A stretch of DNA of 8,548 nt from Euryarchaeota archaeon Ods04 (GCA_028751055.1 JAQZDD010000029.1:1-8548), one strand, 5' to 3'; counted from the first letter of the stretch, positions 1-6,777 are shown. Numbers and translations: made by a program. Notes: generated by a model from the sequence alone, not told the origin.

Positions 1-1
1 C

Positions 2-178
2 TCCCTGATAGTCGGCTACTTCGCGTTCGACGGTGCTTCAGACGGAACGGTCGAAGGCTGGCACGTCTCCGTGTCGGTTGCGACGACAGCCGTCTACTCG
101 GCACTGTTCGCTCATCTCTACCTCAAGAGGGAAGCTGAGACGAGACGGAAAGGCATAGACTGCTCCGAGACAAGATGA
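2..178 (+). CDS. C-terminal fragment of an integral membrane protein (5' end outside window)
   Basis: An open frame runs from the window edge to a TGA at 176-178 and gives 58 residues beginning SLIVGYFAFDG. Its codon choice (GTC, TAC, TTC, GCG, CTC, with ATA for Ile) matches the other genes here. The fragment shows the end of one hydrophobic stretch, a short polar loop (about residues 10-20), then a membrane segment around WHVSVSVATTAVYSALFAHL. It closes with a basic tail (LKREAETRRKG), which by the positive-inside rule should face the cytoplasm. No family can be recognised from so little. It converges on the minus-strand lipoprotein gene, with only 9 bases between the two stop codons. I am fairly sure it is a real gene end; its function is unknown. 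Confidence 0.6.
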   Translation, partial: SLIVGYFAFDGASDGTVEGWHVSVSVATTAVYSALFAHLYLKREAETRRKGIDCSETR

Positions 179-187
179 AGCGGAGTC

Positions 188-1099
188 TCAGTCGGAGAAA
201 GGTAGCTCCGTGTCGACAGGCTCGCCGTACGTGTAGTCGGCGTCGAAGTAGAACTCCATCGCACCCTCGGCGTCGATTATGCCTTCGTCGTCCCCGTCTC
301 CACCTTCGTCGTCAAGTCCCGTCGCAAGCACGTAGTACGCGAGACGCACAGGCTCCCTCGTGTCTCGGTCTACCCAGACGTAGGCGTCGAGAGCGTCCAA
401 GTCAGCCTCGTCGAACTCTTCGTCCTCGGGGTCGTCTCCCTCCTCCTCTTCTAGCTCATCGGAGCCGTAGAGCGCGAACGCCTCCATCGAGTTGAGTATA
501 ACACCCTCGGCGTCCAAGTCGAGCGAAAGGACGTAAGTCTCGTCGCCGTCGACCGTCTCAACGCCTTCGAGCTGGGCGTCGGCATCTCCCAAGACCTTCT
601 CGATGCCCTCAAAGCCGAACGGCGACGGTCTGTCATCGATACCCGTCTCGTTCACGCTCCAGTCGCTCATGGGTTCGTCGCCCTCCGCGGAGCGCGTGTA
701 CGTCGCGTTCGGCGTGGAGTAGCTCTCGGTCTCGAAAGCCGTCTCGTTGTCGAATATACCGAACGCTTGGACATCGACGACGCCGTCGGTCGAGACGTGC
801 GCGAACTCATCGGTCACAAACTCGCCCGACGAGTCCATCGACATCGACAACGAGAACAGTCTCGACGCGCCGAGAGCCATCGCGTTTTCGGCTTCGACCG
901 TCTGCGTCTCGGCGTCACCGACTGCTTCGAGCGACGACGCGAGTATCTCGTCGCCCGTCTCGTCGGTCTCAACCTCCTCCGCATCCGGCTCTATGTCGAT
1001 GTCCATCGGCTCGAACTCGGCGCCCAAGCATCCGGCTGTCACGGACAGGGCGACGGCGAGAACAACGACGAAGACGAAGCGGGAGGTTCGTTCGGTCAT
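188..1099 (-). CDS. Secreted lipoprotein, LolA/LppX-like (haloarchaeal)
   Basis: The product is 303 residues. The N-terminus is a lipoprotein signal: n-region MTERTSR, hydrophobic core about residues 8-20, and lipobox TAGC with Cys24 as the expected lipidated residue. A mature acidic linker follows. The rest looks like a LolA/LppX-type beta-sandwich: alternating strands, a segment YVWVDRDTREPVRL near the C-terminal third, and an ending YTYGEPVDTELP like the closing strand of that fold. It is expected to be anchored to the outer face of the membrane; its ligand is unknown. I chose the ATG at 1097-1099 over an in-frame ATG four codons upstream. It forms an ATGA overlap with the stop of the regulator gene, and GGGGAG lies four bases before it. 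This implies translational coupling and a shared function. Class assignment rests on pattern recognition only. Confidence 0.75.
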   Translation of the reverse strand: MTERTSRFVFVVVLAVALSVTAGCLGAEFEPMDIDIEPDAEEVETDETGDEILASSLEAVGDAETQTVEAENAMALGASRLFSLSMSMDSSGEFVTDEFAHVSTDGVVDVQAFGIFDNETAFETESYSTPNATYTRSAEGDEPMSDWSVNETGIDDRPSPFGFEGIEKVLGDADAQLEGVETVDGDETYVLSLDLDAEGVILNSMEAFALYGSDELEEEEGDDPEDEEFDEADLDALDAYVWVDRDTREPVRLAYYVLATGLDDEGGDGDDEGIIDAEGAMEFYFDADYTYGEPVDTELPFSD

Positions 1100-1575
1100 T
1101 CTACTCCCCACTCGAACAGGCTCTTTAGCTTCGCCGCTAATACGACAACGAATGCCACGGGTCCGACCGACATCGACACCTTGCCAAGCACCTGACGCAT
1201 GCGCACGCCGTCGTCGCTCTTGCCGAAGACGAGTGCTGAAGGAGACTCAGACGGCTGGTAGACCGACATCTCGCGTCCTTTCTCCGAGTAACAGATGTCT
1301 CCGACCTCGACGAGTCCCGCGTTCTCTAGCTTTTCAAGGTGGTAACGGACGTTCTGTGTCGTCGTTCCGAGTTCGTCGGCTAAGTCGATTGGTATCTTGG
1401 GCGAGTCGTGAACCGACGTGAGTATCAGGAGTGCTGTCTCCGACGATATTGAGTTCAGCACGTCTTGTGTCTCATCGTCGTCTATTGTGAGCACGTCGGG
1501 TGTCGGCTCACTTGGACCATCGTCACCTTCGCCGTCTGTCCCCTCATCCCCCTTTTTCGGCTCTAAGGTACTCAT
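1096..1575 (-). CDS. Winged-helix (ArsR-like) transcription regulator with C-terminal membrane segment
   Basis: The product is 159 residues. Residues 1-28 are an acidic, Gly/Pro-rich disordered tail. About 33-92 form a winged helix-turn-helix: ETALLILTSVHDSP, then IDLADELGTTTQNVRYHLEKLENAGLVE, the helix-turn-helix with a recognition helix typical of ArsR-like archaeal regulators. The wing (about 91-106, VGDICYSEKGREMSVYQ) follows. Residues about 131-149 (GKVSMSVGPVAFVVVLAAKL) are hydrophobic enough for one membrane helix, so the DNA-binding domain may be tethered to the membrane. I chose the ATG at 1573-1575 rather than a start 15 codons upstream, because a TATA-like TTTTTA lies about 25 bases before it, fitting a leaderless transcript. 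It overlaps the lipoprotein gene by ATGA, so the pair probably acts as one module. The signal sensed and the target genes are unknown; the divergent TenA genes are one candidate target. Confidence 0.8.
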   Translation of the reverse strand: MSTLEPKKGDEGTDGEGDDGPSEPTPDVLTIDDDETQDVLNSISSETALLILTSVHDSPKIPIDLADELGTTTQNVRYHLEKLENAGLVEVGDICYSEKGREMSVYQPSESPSALVFGKSDDGVRMRQVLGKVSMSVGPVAFVVVLAAKLKSLFEWGVE

Positions 1576-1596
1576 TAACAGGATTTCGTACGGAGC

Positions 1597-1602
1597 TAAA
1601 AA
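1597..1602 (-). promoter_or_regulatory. TATA-like box of the regulator-lipoprotein operon
   Basis: On the minus strand the sequence CTACTTTTTAGCTCC places TTTTTA about 25 bases upstream of the chosen ATG at 1575. This is the usual haloarchaeal distance from TATA box to a leaderless start. The box is an imperfect match to the consensus, so this is a moderate call, supported mainly by spacing. Confidence 0.45.
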
Positions 1603-1674
1603 GTAGTTTGCGTAAGCCAAAATGAGCTTTTGTCATACCGCTCGCAGCCCGTATAACCGACTAATACAATAAAG

Positions 1675-1680
1675 TTATAG
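1675..1680 (+). promoter_or_regulatory. TATA-like box of the tenA pair
   Basis: TTATAG lies about 26 bases upstream of the ATG at 1704, within AT-rich sequence (AATACAATAAAGTTATAG). The spacing suits leaderless transcription of the first TenA gene. It shares the roughly 128-base divergent intergenic region with the regulator-lipoprotein promoter. Confidence 0.55.
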
Positions 1681-1703
1681 GAGCACGCCCACGATGTCGG
1701 TGC

Positions 1704-2375
1704 ATGGATTTCAGCGACCAACTCCTTGAAGAGGGAGCGGAGATATGGGAGGCACAGAAACAGCATCCCTTCGTCGTCGAACTCGCGCGCGGCGAACTCG
1801 ACGAGGACGCCTTCCTGCACTGGGTGAAGCAGGACTACAGGTACCTGTTGGACTACGCGCGCGTCTTCTCCGTCGCAGGTGCGAGGGCGCGCGACGAGGA
1901 GACGATGACGCATCTCATGGGCGTCGCTCACACGATACTCGACTACGAGATGGACCTGCATCGTAGCTTCGCCAGCGACTACGGTCTGTCGCGTGCCGAC
2001 TTGGAGGAGGTCGAGAAGGCACCGACGTGTGTCGCCTACACCAACTTTCTCCTGCGCGTCGCGTACGAAGGCTCGCTCGCCGAAATCGCGGCGGCGATAT
2101 ACCCGTGCGGGCAGGGCTACCTCGACGTAGCGCGCCATATGGACGAACTCGCCGACGACGAGGGCGTCGGAGAGCACCGTTACACGCCGTTCATCTACAA
2201 GTACACGAGCGAGGAGTTCTACGAAGCCGTCGGCTGGATGACTGAGTTCGTCGACGACTGTGCGTCGCGCTACCCGGGCGAGCGCGAAGCGATGCGCGAC
2301 GCATTCATCCGGTCGGCACGTCTCGAACACGCCTTCTGGGAGATGTGTTACACACAGGAGGGTTGGGACGTATGA
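1704..2375 (+). CDS. tenA: TenA family aminopyrimidine aminohydrolase / thiaminase II, Cys class (TenA_C)
   Basis: The product is 223 residues, the usual TenA length, with the all-helical pattern throughout. TenA_C enzymes hydrolyse 4-amino-5-aminomethyl-2-methylpyrimidine to the hydroxymethyl form (HMP), salvaging the pyrimidine half of degraded thiamine; some also cleave thiamine. Visible landmarks match the Bacillus subtilis enzyme almost number for number: HPFVVELARGELDEDAFLHW with the following KQDYRYL (Asp44), YTNFL (Tyr112), YPCGQGY (nucleophile Cys135 and Tyr139), Tyr167 in KYTSEEF, and the late Glu208 in LEHAFW. The Trp that often precedes the KYTSEEF-type motif appears to be Phe163. 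The protein is cytoplasmic. Its stop overlaps the next gene's ATG (ATGA at 2372-2375), and that gene is a second TenA, so they are probably co-translated. Family assignment is secure; the exact substrate is inferred. Confidence 0.92.
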   Translation: MDFSDQLLEEGAEIWEAQKQHPFVVELARGELDEDAFLHWVKQDYRYLLDYARVFSVAGARARDEETMTHLMGVAHTILDYEMDLHRSFASDYGLSRADLEEVEKAPTCVAYTNFLLRVAYEGSLAEIAAAIYPCGQGYLDVARHMDELADDEGVGEHRYTPFIYKYTSEEFYEAVGWMTEFVDDCASRYPGEREAMRDAFIRSARLEHAFWEMCYTQEGWDV

Positions 2376-3013
2376 CCTCGTTCACCGAGAACCTCCGAGA
2401 GGCGTCGGAGTGGGAGGAAGCGACGCGTCACCGTTTCGTGGAGGAGTACCGCGACGGAACGCTCGACGACGACGTGTTCCGTAGCTACCTCGTCGACGAC
2501 TACGCCTTCCTCGAAATGGGCGCGCGCGTCACAGCACTCGCCGCAGCCGACGCGCCTACGATGGACGAGATGGGCTACCTCGCTCAACAGTTGGGCGTCC
2601 TGACGGGCGGCGAGAACGACTACTTCGTACGCGCCTTCGACGCAATCGGCGTCTCGGAGGACGAGTACGAGAATCCCGACCTGCATCCGACGACGGAGGC
2701 GTTCAACGACTTCATGCTCCGTGTCGCACGCTCGGGCGGATACGAGGAGACCCTTGCGACGGTCACGGCGGCGGAATGGGTCTACCTCGACTGGTGCGAG
2801 CACGCCGCCGAAGCCGACTACGACCGGTGGTATCTAGACGAATGGGTCGAGATACACGTCGTCGAAGAGTTCAAGGAGTACGTCGGCTGGCTCCGTTCCG
2901 AACTCGACGAACGCGGACCTGAACTGTCGCCACGGCGTCGGGAACATGTCGCCGAACTGTTCGAGCGGACGGTCGAGTTGGAGGCGCGTTTCTTCGACGC
3001 CGCATACGACTGA
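2372..3013 (+). CDS. TenA family protein, Glu class (TenA_E)
   Basis: The product is 213 residues and is a diverged paralogue of the preceding TenA. It shares the early Asp (VDDYAFL, Asp43), the central motif as FNDFML (Phe111 where the first protein has Tyr112), and the late Glu204 (VELEARFFDAAYD). The active-site Cys position holds Glu135, in TAAEWVYLDW, which is the mark of the TenA_E subgroup. Plant TenA_E proteins are reported to deformylate N-formyl aminopyrimidine and then hydrolyse the aminopyrimidine, so a role in thiamine pyrimidine salvage is likely but inferred. I chose the ATG at 2372, ten codons inside a longer open frame. It gives the ATGA overlap with the upstream stop and begins the protein at the normal family position. 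Haloarchaeal codon use and acidic composition match its neighbour. Confidence 0.88.
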   Translation: MTSFTENLREASEWEEATRHRFVEEYRDGTLDDDVFRSYLVDDYAFLEMGARVTALAAADAPTMDEMGYLAQQLGVLTGGENDYFVRAFDAIGVSEDEYENPDLHPTTEAFNDFMLRVARSGGYEETLATVTAAEWVYLDWCEHAAEADYDRWYLDEWVEIHVVEEFKEYVGWLRSELDERGPELSPRRREHVAELFERTVELEARFFDAAYD

Positions 3014-3063
3014 TATTATCACCGTTTCATCACATTCATACCGCCGTAAGACGTACTCCGCAC

Positions 3064-3396
3064 ATGGTCAACATAGACCCGTCGAAGGTGGACGACGATG
3101 TCCTGCCTGCGACGGACGAGCCGGTGGAGAGGGAGACGTACGAAAACCTGTTAGTGGGAGTCTACTCAACGCACGAGGAGGGCGTCTGGAAGCTTGAAGT
3201 ACGCGACTGGGCGAACCGTGTCGTCGAGGCGACGGTGTACGAGAAGGGACGCGAAGAAAAGGAGGAGAAGGGCGGAGTCACGTTCACACCGCTCGAAACC
3301 CCCGAGGAGATGACCGACGAGGCGTACCTCAAGGAGCTTCTGAGCCAACGCGTCAAGGGCATCGACGAAGAAGGTCAGACGGTCGAGAGTAAATAA
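3064..3396 (+). CDS. Small acidic hypothetical protein
   Basis: The product is 110 residues, soluble, with no signal peptide or membrane segment. I do not recognise a family. Residues about 25-60 look like a small beta-rich unit (YENLLVGVYST, then GVWKLEVRDWANRVVEATVYEKG). A highly charged Lys/Glu loop (REEKEEKGG) follows, then a helical C-terminus (TDEAYLKELLSQRVKGI). Codon use matches the neighbours, and the start ATG follows a 50-base gap after the second TenA gene, so it is likely a real gene. It ends 42 bases before sdhC, but the strong TATA box before sdhC suggests the operon is transcribed separately. It may be read through from the tenA genes or from a weak promoter of its own (TTCATACC, about 25 bases upstream). 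No function is proposed. Confidence 0.75.
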   Translation: MVNIDPSKVDDDVLPATDEPVERETYENLLVGVYSTHEEGVWKLEVRDWANRVVEATVYEKGREEKEEKGGVTFTPLETPEEMTDEAYLKELLSQRVKGIDEEGQTVESK

Positions 3397-3403
3397 AAGC
3401 ACA

Positions 3404-3410
3404 TATAAAA
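3404..3410 (+). promoter_or_regulatory. TATA box of the sdhCDBA operon
   Basis: TATAAAA in the context CACATATAAAACGCG is the best consensus archaeal TATA box in the window. It lies about 32 bases before the sdhC ATG at 3439. That predicts a transcription start a few bases upstream of the ATG, and hence a very short leader. It sits just after the stop of the small hypothetical gene. Confidence 0.7.
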
Positions 3411-3438
3411 CGCGGTTCACCATCATAAACAGGCACAG

Positions 3439-3849
3439 ATGAGCAAGGAAAGACGCGTCGAATCGTACGACAGAGGGCGTATCGAGGATCTCGGCAGGGC
3501 GAAGGACTGGGCGATACACAAGCCCGGGATGTGGGCTTTCTACCTGCACCGCTTCACGGGGCTGGTGCTTTCGTTCTACCTCGTGATGCACCTTGGTGTG
3601 CTCGGCACCGGCTTCTGGCTGGGTCACGAGGAGTACACGGTGATACTACAGGGACTCGAAAGCCTCTACATCGTCCGTGTGCTTGAGATAGGGCTGTTCG
3701 CGGCGTTCGTCTTCCACGCCCTCAACGGCATACGGATAGTGATGTTCGACATGACCGTGGGGTTAGACATACAGGAACAGCTGTTCTACCTGAGCATCGC
3801 GCTGAGCTTCGCGATAGTGTTAGCAGGGGTTCCGTTCTTCCTACTATAA
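3439..3849 (+). CDS. sdhC: Succinate dehydrogenase cytochrome b556 subunit SdhC
   Basis: The product is 136 residues and is one of the two membrane anchors of complex II, which passes electrons from succinate to the quinone pool. A cytoplasmic N-terminal arm of about 30 residues is followed by three membrane helices (about 36-57, 80-102 and 114-134). HRFTGLVL (His37) is the SdhC signature at the quinone side. FHALNGIRIVMFD (His93) matches the family's HxxxGIRHxxxD motif, whose His ligates haem b. His51 in the first helix could be a further ligand; archaeal complexes of this type can carry a second haem, but that cannot be decided here. It is first of four genes in order C-D-B-A, with 4 bases to sdhD and no evident Shine-Dalgarno sequence. 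Confidence 0.93.
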   Translation: MSKERRVESYDRGRIEDLGRAKDWAIHKPGMWAFYLHRFTGLVLSFYLVMHLGVLGTGFWLGHEEYTVILQGLESLYIVRVLEIGLFAAFVFHALNGIRIVMFDMTVGLDIQEQLFYLSIALSFAIVLAGVPFFLL

Positions 3850-3853
3850 AACC

Positions 3854-4288
3854 ATGAGCACGAAAAAGTCAAACACGGCAGGCTGGAACTGGTTCCTACA
3901 GCGCGCTACCGGAGTCGCGCTAGTAGTGCTGCTCGGCTTCCATTTCGCGGTAGAGCACTTCATCGTAGGAGCGCACCATATCACGGCGGAGAACACGGTG
4001 GAGCGTATCACGTACGGAGTCATCGAGGGCGACCACGTGCTCGGGCAGATATCCATCAACATGCCCGCGTTCCTCTACCAAGCGACAGCGATACTCCTGC
4101 TCGCCTTCTCGATATATCATGGCATGTACGGCGTCTACAACATACTGATGGAGCAGGACGGTCTCAAGAAGTACAGAGCACAGCTAAAGTACTTCTTCAT
4201 AGTCTTCAGCATCGTCCTGTTCATACAGGGTATCCTGATATTCTTGGCTTTCTTCGAGCCATTCTGGGAGATATACGACCCGAGATAA
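3854..4288 (+). CDS. sdhD: Succinate dehydrogenase membrane anchor subunit SdhD
   Basis: The product is 144 residues and is the second hydrophobic anchor of complex II. Three membrane helices are visible at about 13-38, 72-97 and 112-136. WNWFLQRATGVALVVLLGFH begins the first and carries His30, with His35 and the pair His41-His42 just after it. SIYHGMYGVYNIL (His89) resembles the conserved His-x3-Gly segment of SdhD, where the His lies near haem b. The C-terminus ends in the polar YDPR after a last helix rich in Phe and Ile. It begins 4 bases after the sdhC stop, so translation is probably coupled. The homology is less obvious than for SdhA or SdhB, but length, topology and position between sdhC and sdhB leave little doubt. 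Confidence 0.9.
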   Translation: MSTKKSNTAGWNWFLQRATGVALVVLLGFHFAVEHFIVGAHHITAENTVERITYGVIEGDHVLGQISINMPAFLYQATAILLLAFSIYHGMYGVYNILMEQDGLKKYRAQLKYFFIVFSIVLFIQGILIFLAFFEPFWEIYDPR

Positions 4289-4300
4289 AAGGTGACAGAC

Positions 4301-5074
4301 ATGGCAACGACACAAGAGACACAGAAGACAGAAACGCCCGCCGCGGCGGAGGCAGAGACGGCTACGCTCGACGTGTTCAGGTACATCCCTGAGGAGGACG
4401 ACAAGCCGCACACCGAGACGTACGAGATAGAGACGTTCGAGGGGATGACGGTGTTGGACGCTCTCATAAAGATACGCGACGAACAGGACCCTTCGCTCAC
4501 GGTGCGGCACTCGTGCCGGATGGCACGGTGTGGTAGCGACGCGCTCTACATCAACGGGACGCAACGTCTCGCGTGTAACACGCAGGTAAGCGAACTCAAA
4601 CAGCCGATAGACGTGGAGCCTCTGCCGCGTTTCGACGTGATACGCGACTTAGTCGTCGAGATGAGCGAGTTCTACAACCGGATGGAGTCCGTCGAACCGT
4701 GGTTCCAGCCCGACCACGAACCCGAGACGGGCGACGAGTACCTCCAGTCGCCCGAGAACCGCAAGAACATCGACACGGTTCTCGACTGCATCTGGTGCGC
4801 AGCCTGCACGTCGTCTTGTTCGCCGGCGGCGAGCGACTCCGACTTCCCCGGTCCGGCGGCACTCGCAAAGGCGTACAGGTTCTACAAGGACGAGCGCGAG
4901 GGCGAGGAGACGCGCAGGAGACGGTTAGAGATGCTCGAGAACTCGCACGGCATCTACCGTTGCCACACGCAGTTCAACTGCACCGAGGTATGTCCGAAGA
5001 ACATCTCGCCGACGGAAGCAATCATGGAGATGTCGCGTGACGCTATAAAAGAGAAGCTAAGGTTCTGGAGATAG
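4301..5074 (+). CDS. sdhB: Succinate dehydrogenase iron-sulfur subunit SdhB
   Basis: The product is 257 residues and carries electrons from FAD to the membrane anchor through three clusters. [2Fe-2S] ligands are Cys72, Cys77, Asp80 and Cys92 (SCRMARCGSDALYING); the third ligand is Asp instead of Cys, as in the Escherichia coli enzyme. [4Fe-4S] ligands are Cys163, Cys166, Cys169 (CIWCAACTSSC) and Cys231. [3Fe-4S] ligands are Cys173, Cys221 and Cys227 (CHTQFNCTEVCPKNISPTEAI). The N-terminal ~20 residues are an acidic Thr/Ala extension. I chose the ATG at 4301 over an in-frame GTG at 4292, because AGGTGA, which contains that GTG, is a good Shine-Dalgarno sequence five bases before the ATG. It lies 12 bases after sdhD in the sdhCDBA operon. 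Confidence 0.96.
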   Translation: MATTQETQKTETPAAAEAETATLDVFRYIPEEDDKPHTETYEIETFEGMTVLDALIKIRDEQDPSLTVRHSCRMARCGSDALYINGTQRLACNTQVSELKQPIDVEPLPRFDVIRDLVVEMSEFYNRMESVEPWFQPDHEPETGDEYLQSPENRKNIDTVLDCIWCAACTSSCSPAASDSDFPGPAALAKAYRFYKDEREGEETRRRRLEMLENSHGIYRCHTQFNCTEVCPKNISPTEAIMEMSRDAIKEKLRFWR

Positions 5075-5095
5075 AAGTATACAACACGAAAAATC

Positions 5096-6772
5096 ATGAA
5101 AAAGCACGACGTACTTATCATAGGAGCGGGCGGTGCCGGCTTACGTGCAGCGGTCGCGGCGCACGAGGCAGGCGCGGACGTTGCGATGGTAACGAAGCTG
5201 CATCCCGTGCGTTCACACACGGGCGCGGCGGAGGGCGGTATCAACGCCGCTCTCAAGGACGAGGACGACTGGAAAGACCATGCCTACGACACCGTGAAGG
5301 GCAGCGACTACATCGGCGACCAAGACGCCATAGAGACGATGACGGAGGAGGCACCCAACGAGGTCATCCGTCTGGAGAACATGGGAATGGCGTTCTCGCG
5401 CACAGAGAACGGACGTATGGCGCAGCGCGCCTTCGGAGGTCTTTCGTTCCCGCGTACGACCTACGCGAGCGACAAGACGGGGCACATGCTCCTCCACACG
5501 ATGTACGAGCAGGTGATGAAACGCGGCATCACGGTCTACGACGAGTACTTCGTCACGAACGTCGTCCGCGAAAACGGCAAGTGCCACGGTGCCGTCGCAG
5601 TCGACATACAGACGGGCGAAGTCGAAGGCTTCGCCGGTGGCGCGACGGTGCTCGCAACCGGTGGTTCGGGGCAGGTCTTCGAGCACACCACAAACGCCGT
5701 CGCGTGCACGGGTGACGGTACAAGCATGGCGTACCGCGCCGGCGTGCCGATGGAGGACATGGAGTTCGTCCAGTTCCACCCGACGACGCTCCCCTCGACA
5801 GGCATACTCATCACCGAGGGATGCCGCGGAGAGGGCGGCGAACTCTACAACAACAAGGGCGAGCGGTTCATGTACGAGTACGGCTACGCCGCAAACGACG
5901 GCGAGTTAGCGTCGCGCGACGTCGTCTCGCGCGCCGAACTCACGGAGGTGCAGGAGGGGCGCGGATTCGAGGACGGATGCGTGCATCTCGACCTTACGCA
6001 TTTCGGCGAGGAGAAGATAGAGGAGCGTCTCTCCCAGATTCTCGAACTCGCGCGCGACTTCGAGGACGTAGACCCTGTGACAGAACCCATTCCTGTCAAG
6101 CCCGGACAGCACTACATGATGGGCGGTGTGGCGTGTGACGCCAACGGAGCGACGGAACTCGACGGTCTGTACGCGGTCGGCGAGACGGCGTGCGTCTCCG
6201 TCCACGGCGCGAACCGCCTCGGCGGAAACGCGCTCTTAGAACTCGTCGTCATGGGTAAGCTTGCCGGTCAGCACTCGGCGAACAACCACCTCACCAACGT
6301 CTCCACGAGCGCGGTCGAACAGGCTGTCGACGACGAACGCGCCCGGATAGACGAACTCATGAGCGGCGGCAAGGAGCACCAGTCCGTGATACGTCAGGAC
6401 GTTCAGAACGTGATGACGGAGAAGGTCAACGTCTTCCGTGCCGAGGAAGGCTTGGAGGAGGCACTCGAAGTCATCGACGAGGCGAAGGAGCGTTACGAAG
6501 ACGTGAACGTCAAGGACTCCTCGAAGACGTTCAACACAGACCTGATACAGGCTCTCGAACTCCGTTCCATCATAGACTGCGCCGAAACCATCACGATAGG
6601 CGCGCTCAAACGCACCGAGTCGCGCGGCGCGCACTGGCGTTACGAGCATCAGGACCGCGACGACGAGAACTGGCTCAAACACACCTACGTCTACCACACG
6701 GAAGACGGACCCGAAGTCAAGTACGAGGACGTTGAAATCAAGGACTACAAGCCGAAGGCGCGGTCGTACTGA
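5096..6772 (+). CDS. sdhA: Succinate dehydrogenase flavoprotein subunit SdhA
   Basis: The product is 558 residues and is the catalytic subunit oxidising succinate to fumarate in the citric acid cycle. DVLIIGAGGAGLRAA at the N-terminus is the dinucleotide-binding fold for FAD. RSHTGAAEGGI contains His41, the expected site of covalent FAD attachment. Substrate and catalytic landmarks are in order: EFVQFHPTTL (His228), TEGCRGEGG, ASRDVVSRA (Arg279, the likely proton-shuttle Arg), HYMMGG (His339) and GANRLGGNALLELVV (Arg374). The helical C-terminal domain (from about 430) is complete and ends KPKARSY. It follows sdhB by 21 bases and is the last gene of the operon. Its stop lies 5 bases from the stop of the opposing toxin remnant. 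No truncation or frameshift is seen. Confidence 0.97.
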   Translation: MKKHDVLIIGAGGAGLRAAVAAHEAGADVAMVTKLHPVRSHTGAAEGGINAALKDEDDWKDHAYDTVKGSDYIGDQDAIETMTEEAPNEVIRLENMGMAFSRTENGRMAQRAFGGLSFPRTTYASDKTGHMLLHTMYEQVMKRGITVYDEYFVTNVVRENGKCHGAVAVDIQTGEVEGFAGGATVLATGGSGQVFEHTTNAVACTGDGTSMAYRAGVPMEDMEFVQFHPTTLPSTGILITEGCRGEGGELYNNKGERFMYEYGYAANDGELASRDVVSRAELTEVQEGRGFEDGCVHLDLTHFGEEKIEERLSQILELARDFEDVDPVTEPIPVKPGQHYMMGGVACDANGATELDGLYAVGETACVSVHGANRLGGNALLELVVMGKLAGQHSANNHLTNVSTSAVEQAVDDERARIDELMSGGKEHQSVIRQDVQNVMTEKVNVFRAEEGLEEALEVIDEAKERYEDVNVKDSSKTFNTDLIQALELRSIIDCAETITIGALKRTESRGAHWRYEHQDRDDENWLKHTYVYHTEDGPEVKYEDVEIKDYKPKARSY

Positions 6773-6777
6773 GCCAG

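Noticed and set aside
175..495. Plus-strand open frame of 106 codons, very rich in Arg and Ser
   Set aside because: It is antisense to the lipoprotein gene, and its Arg/Ser-rich composition is typical of a shadow frame.
747..1421. Plus-strand frames opposite the lipoprotein and regulator genes
   Set aside because: Low-complexity Ser/Thr/Arg composition and no recognisable domain; the minus strand carries convincing genes.
1621..1703. Possible thiamine-pyrophosphate riboswitch before the TenA genes
   Set aside because: The predicted transcript is leaderless or nearly so, leaving no room for the aptamer, and no conserved thi-box sequence is visible.
1596..2330. Long minus-strand frame of 244 codons
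   Set aside because: It lies opposite the first TenA gene, whose active-site motifs are unmistakable; the frame is Val/Arg-rich in the way of reverse-complement shadows.
4292..4300. GTG start three codons upstream for sdhB
   Set aside because: The GTG lies inside the AGGTGA Shine-Dalgarno sequence that serves the ATG at 4301.
5213..5779. Minus-strand frame of 188 codons inside sdhA
   Set aside because: Antisense to the conserved FAD-binding part of SdhA; no domain pattern.
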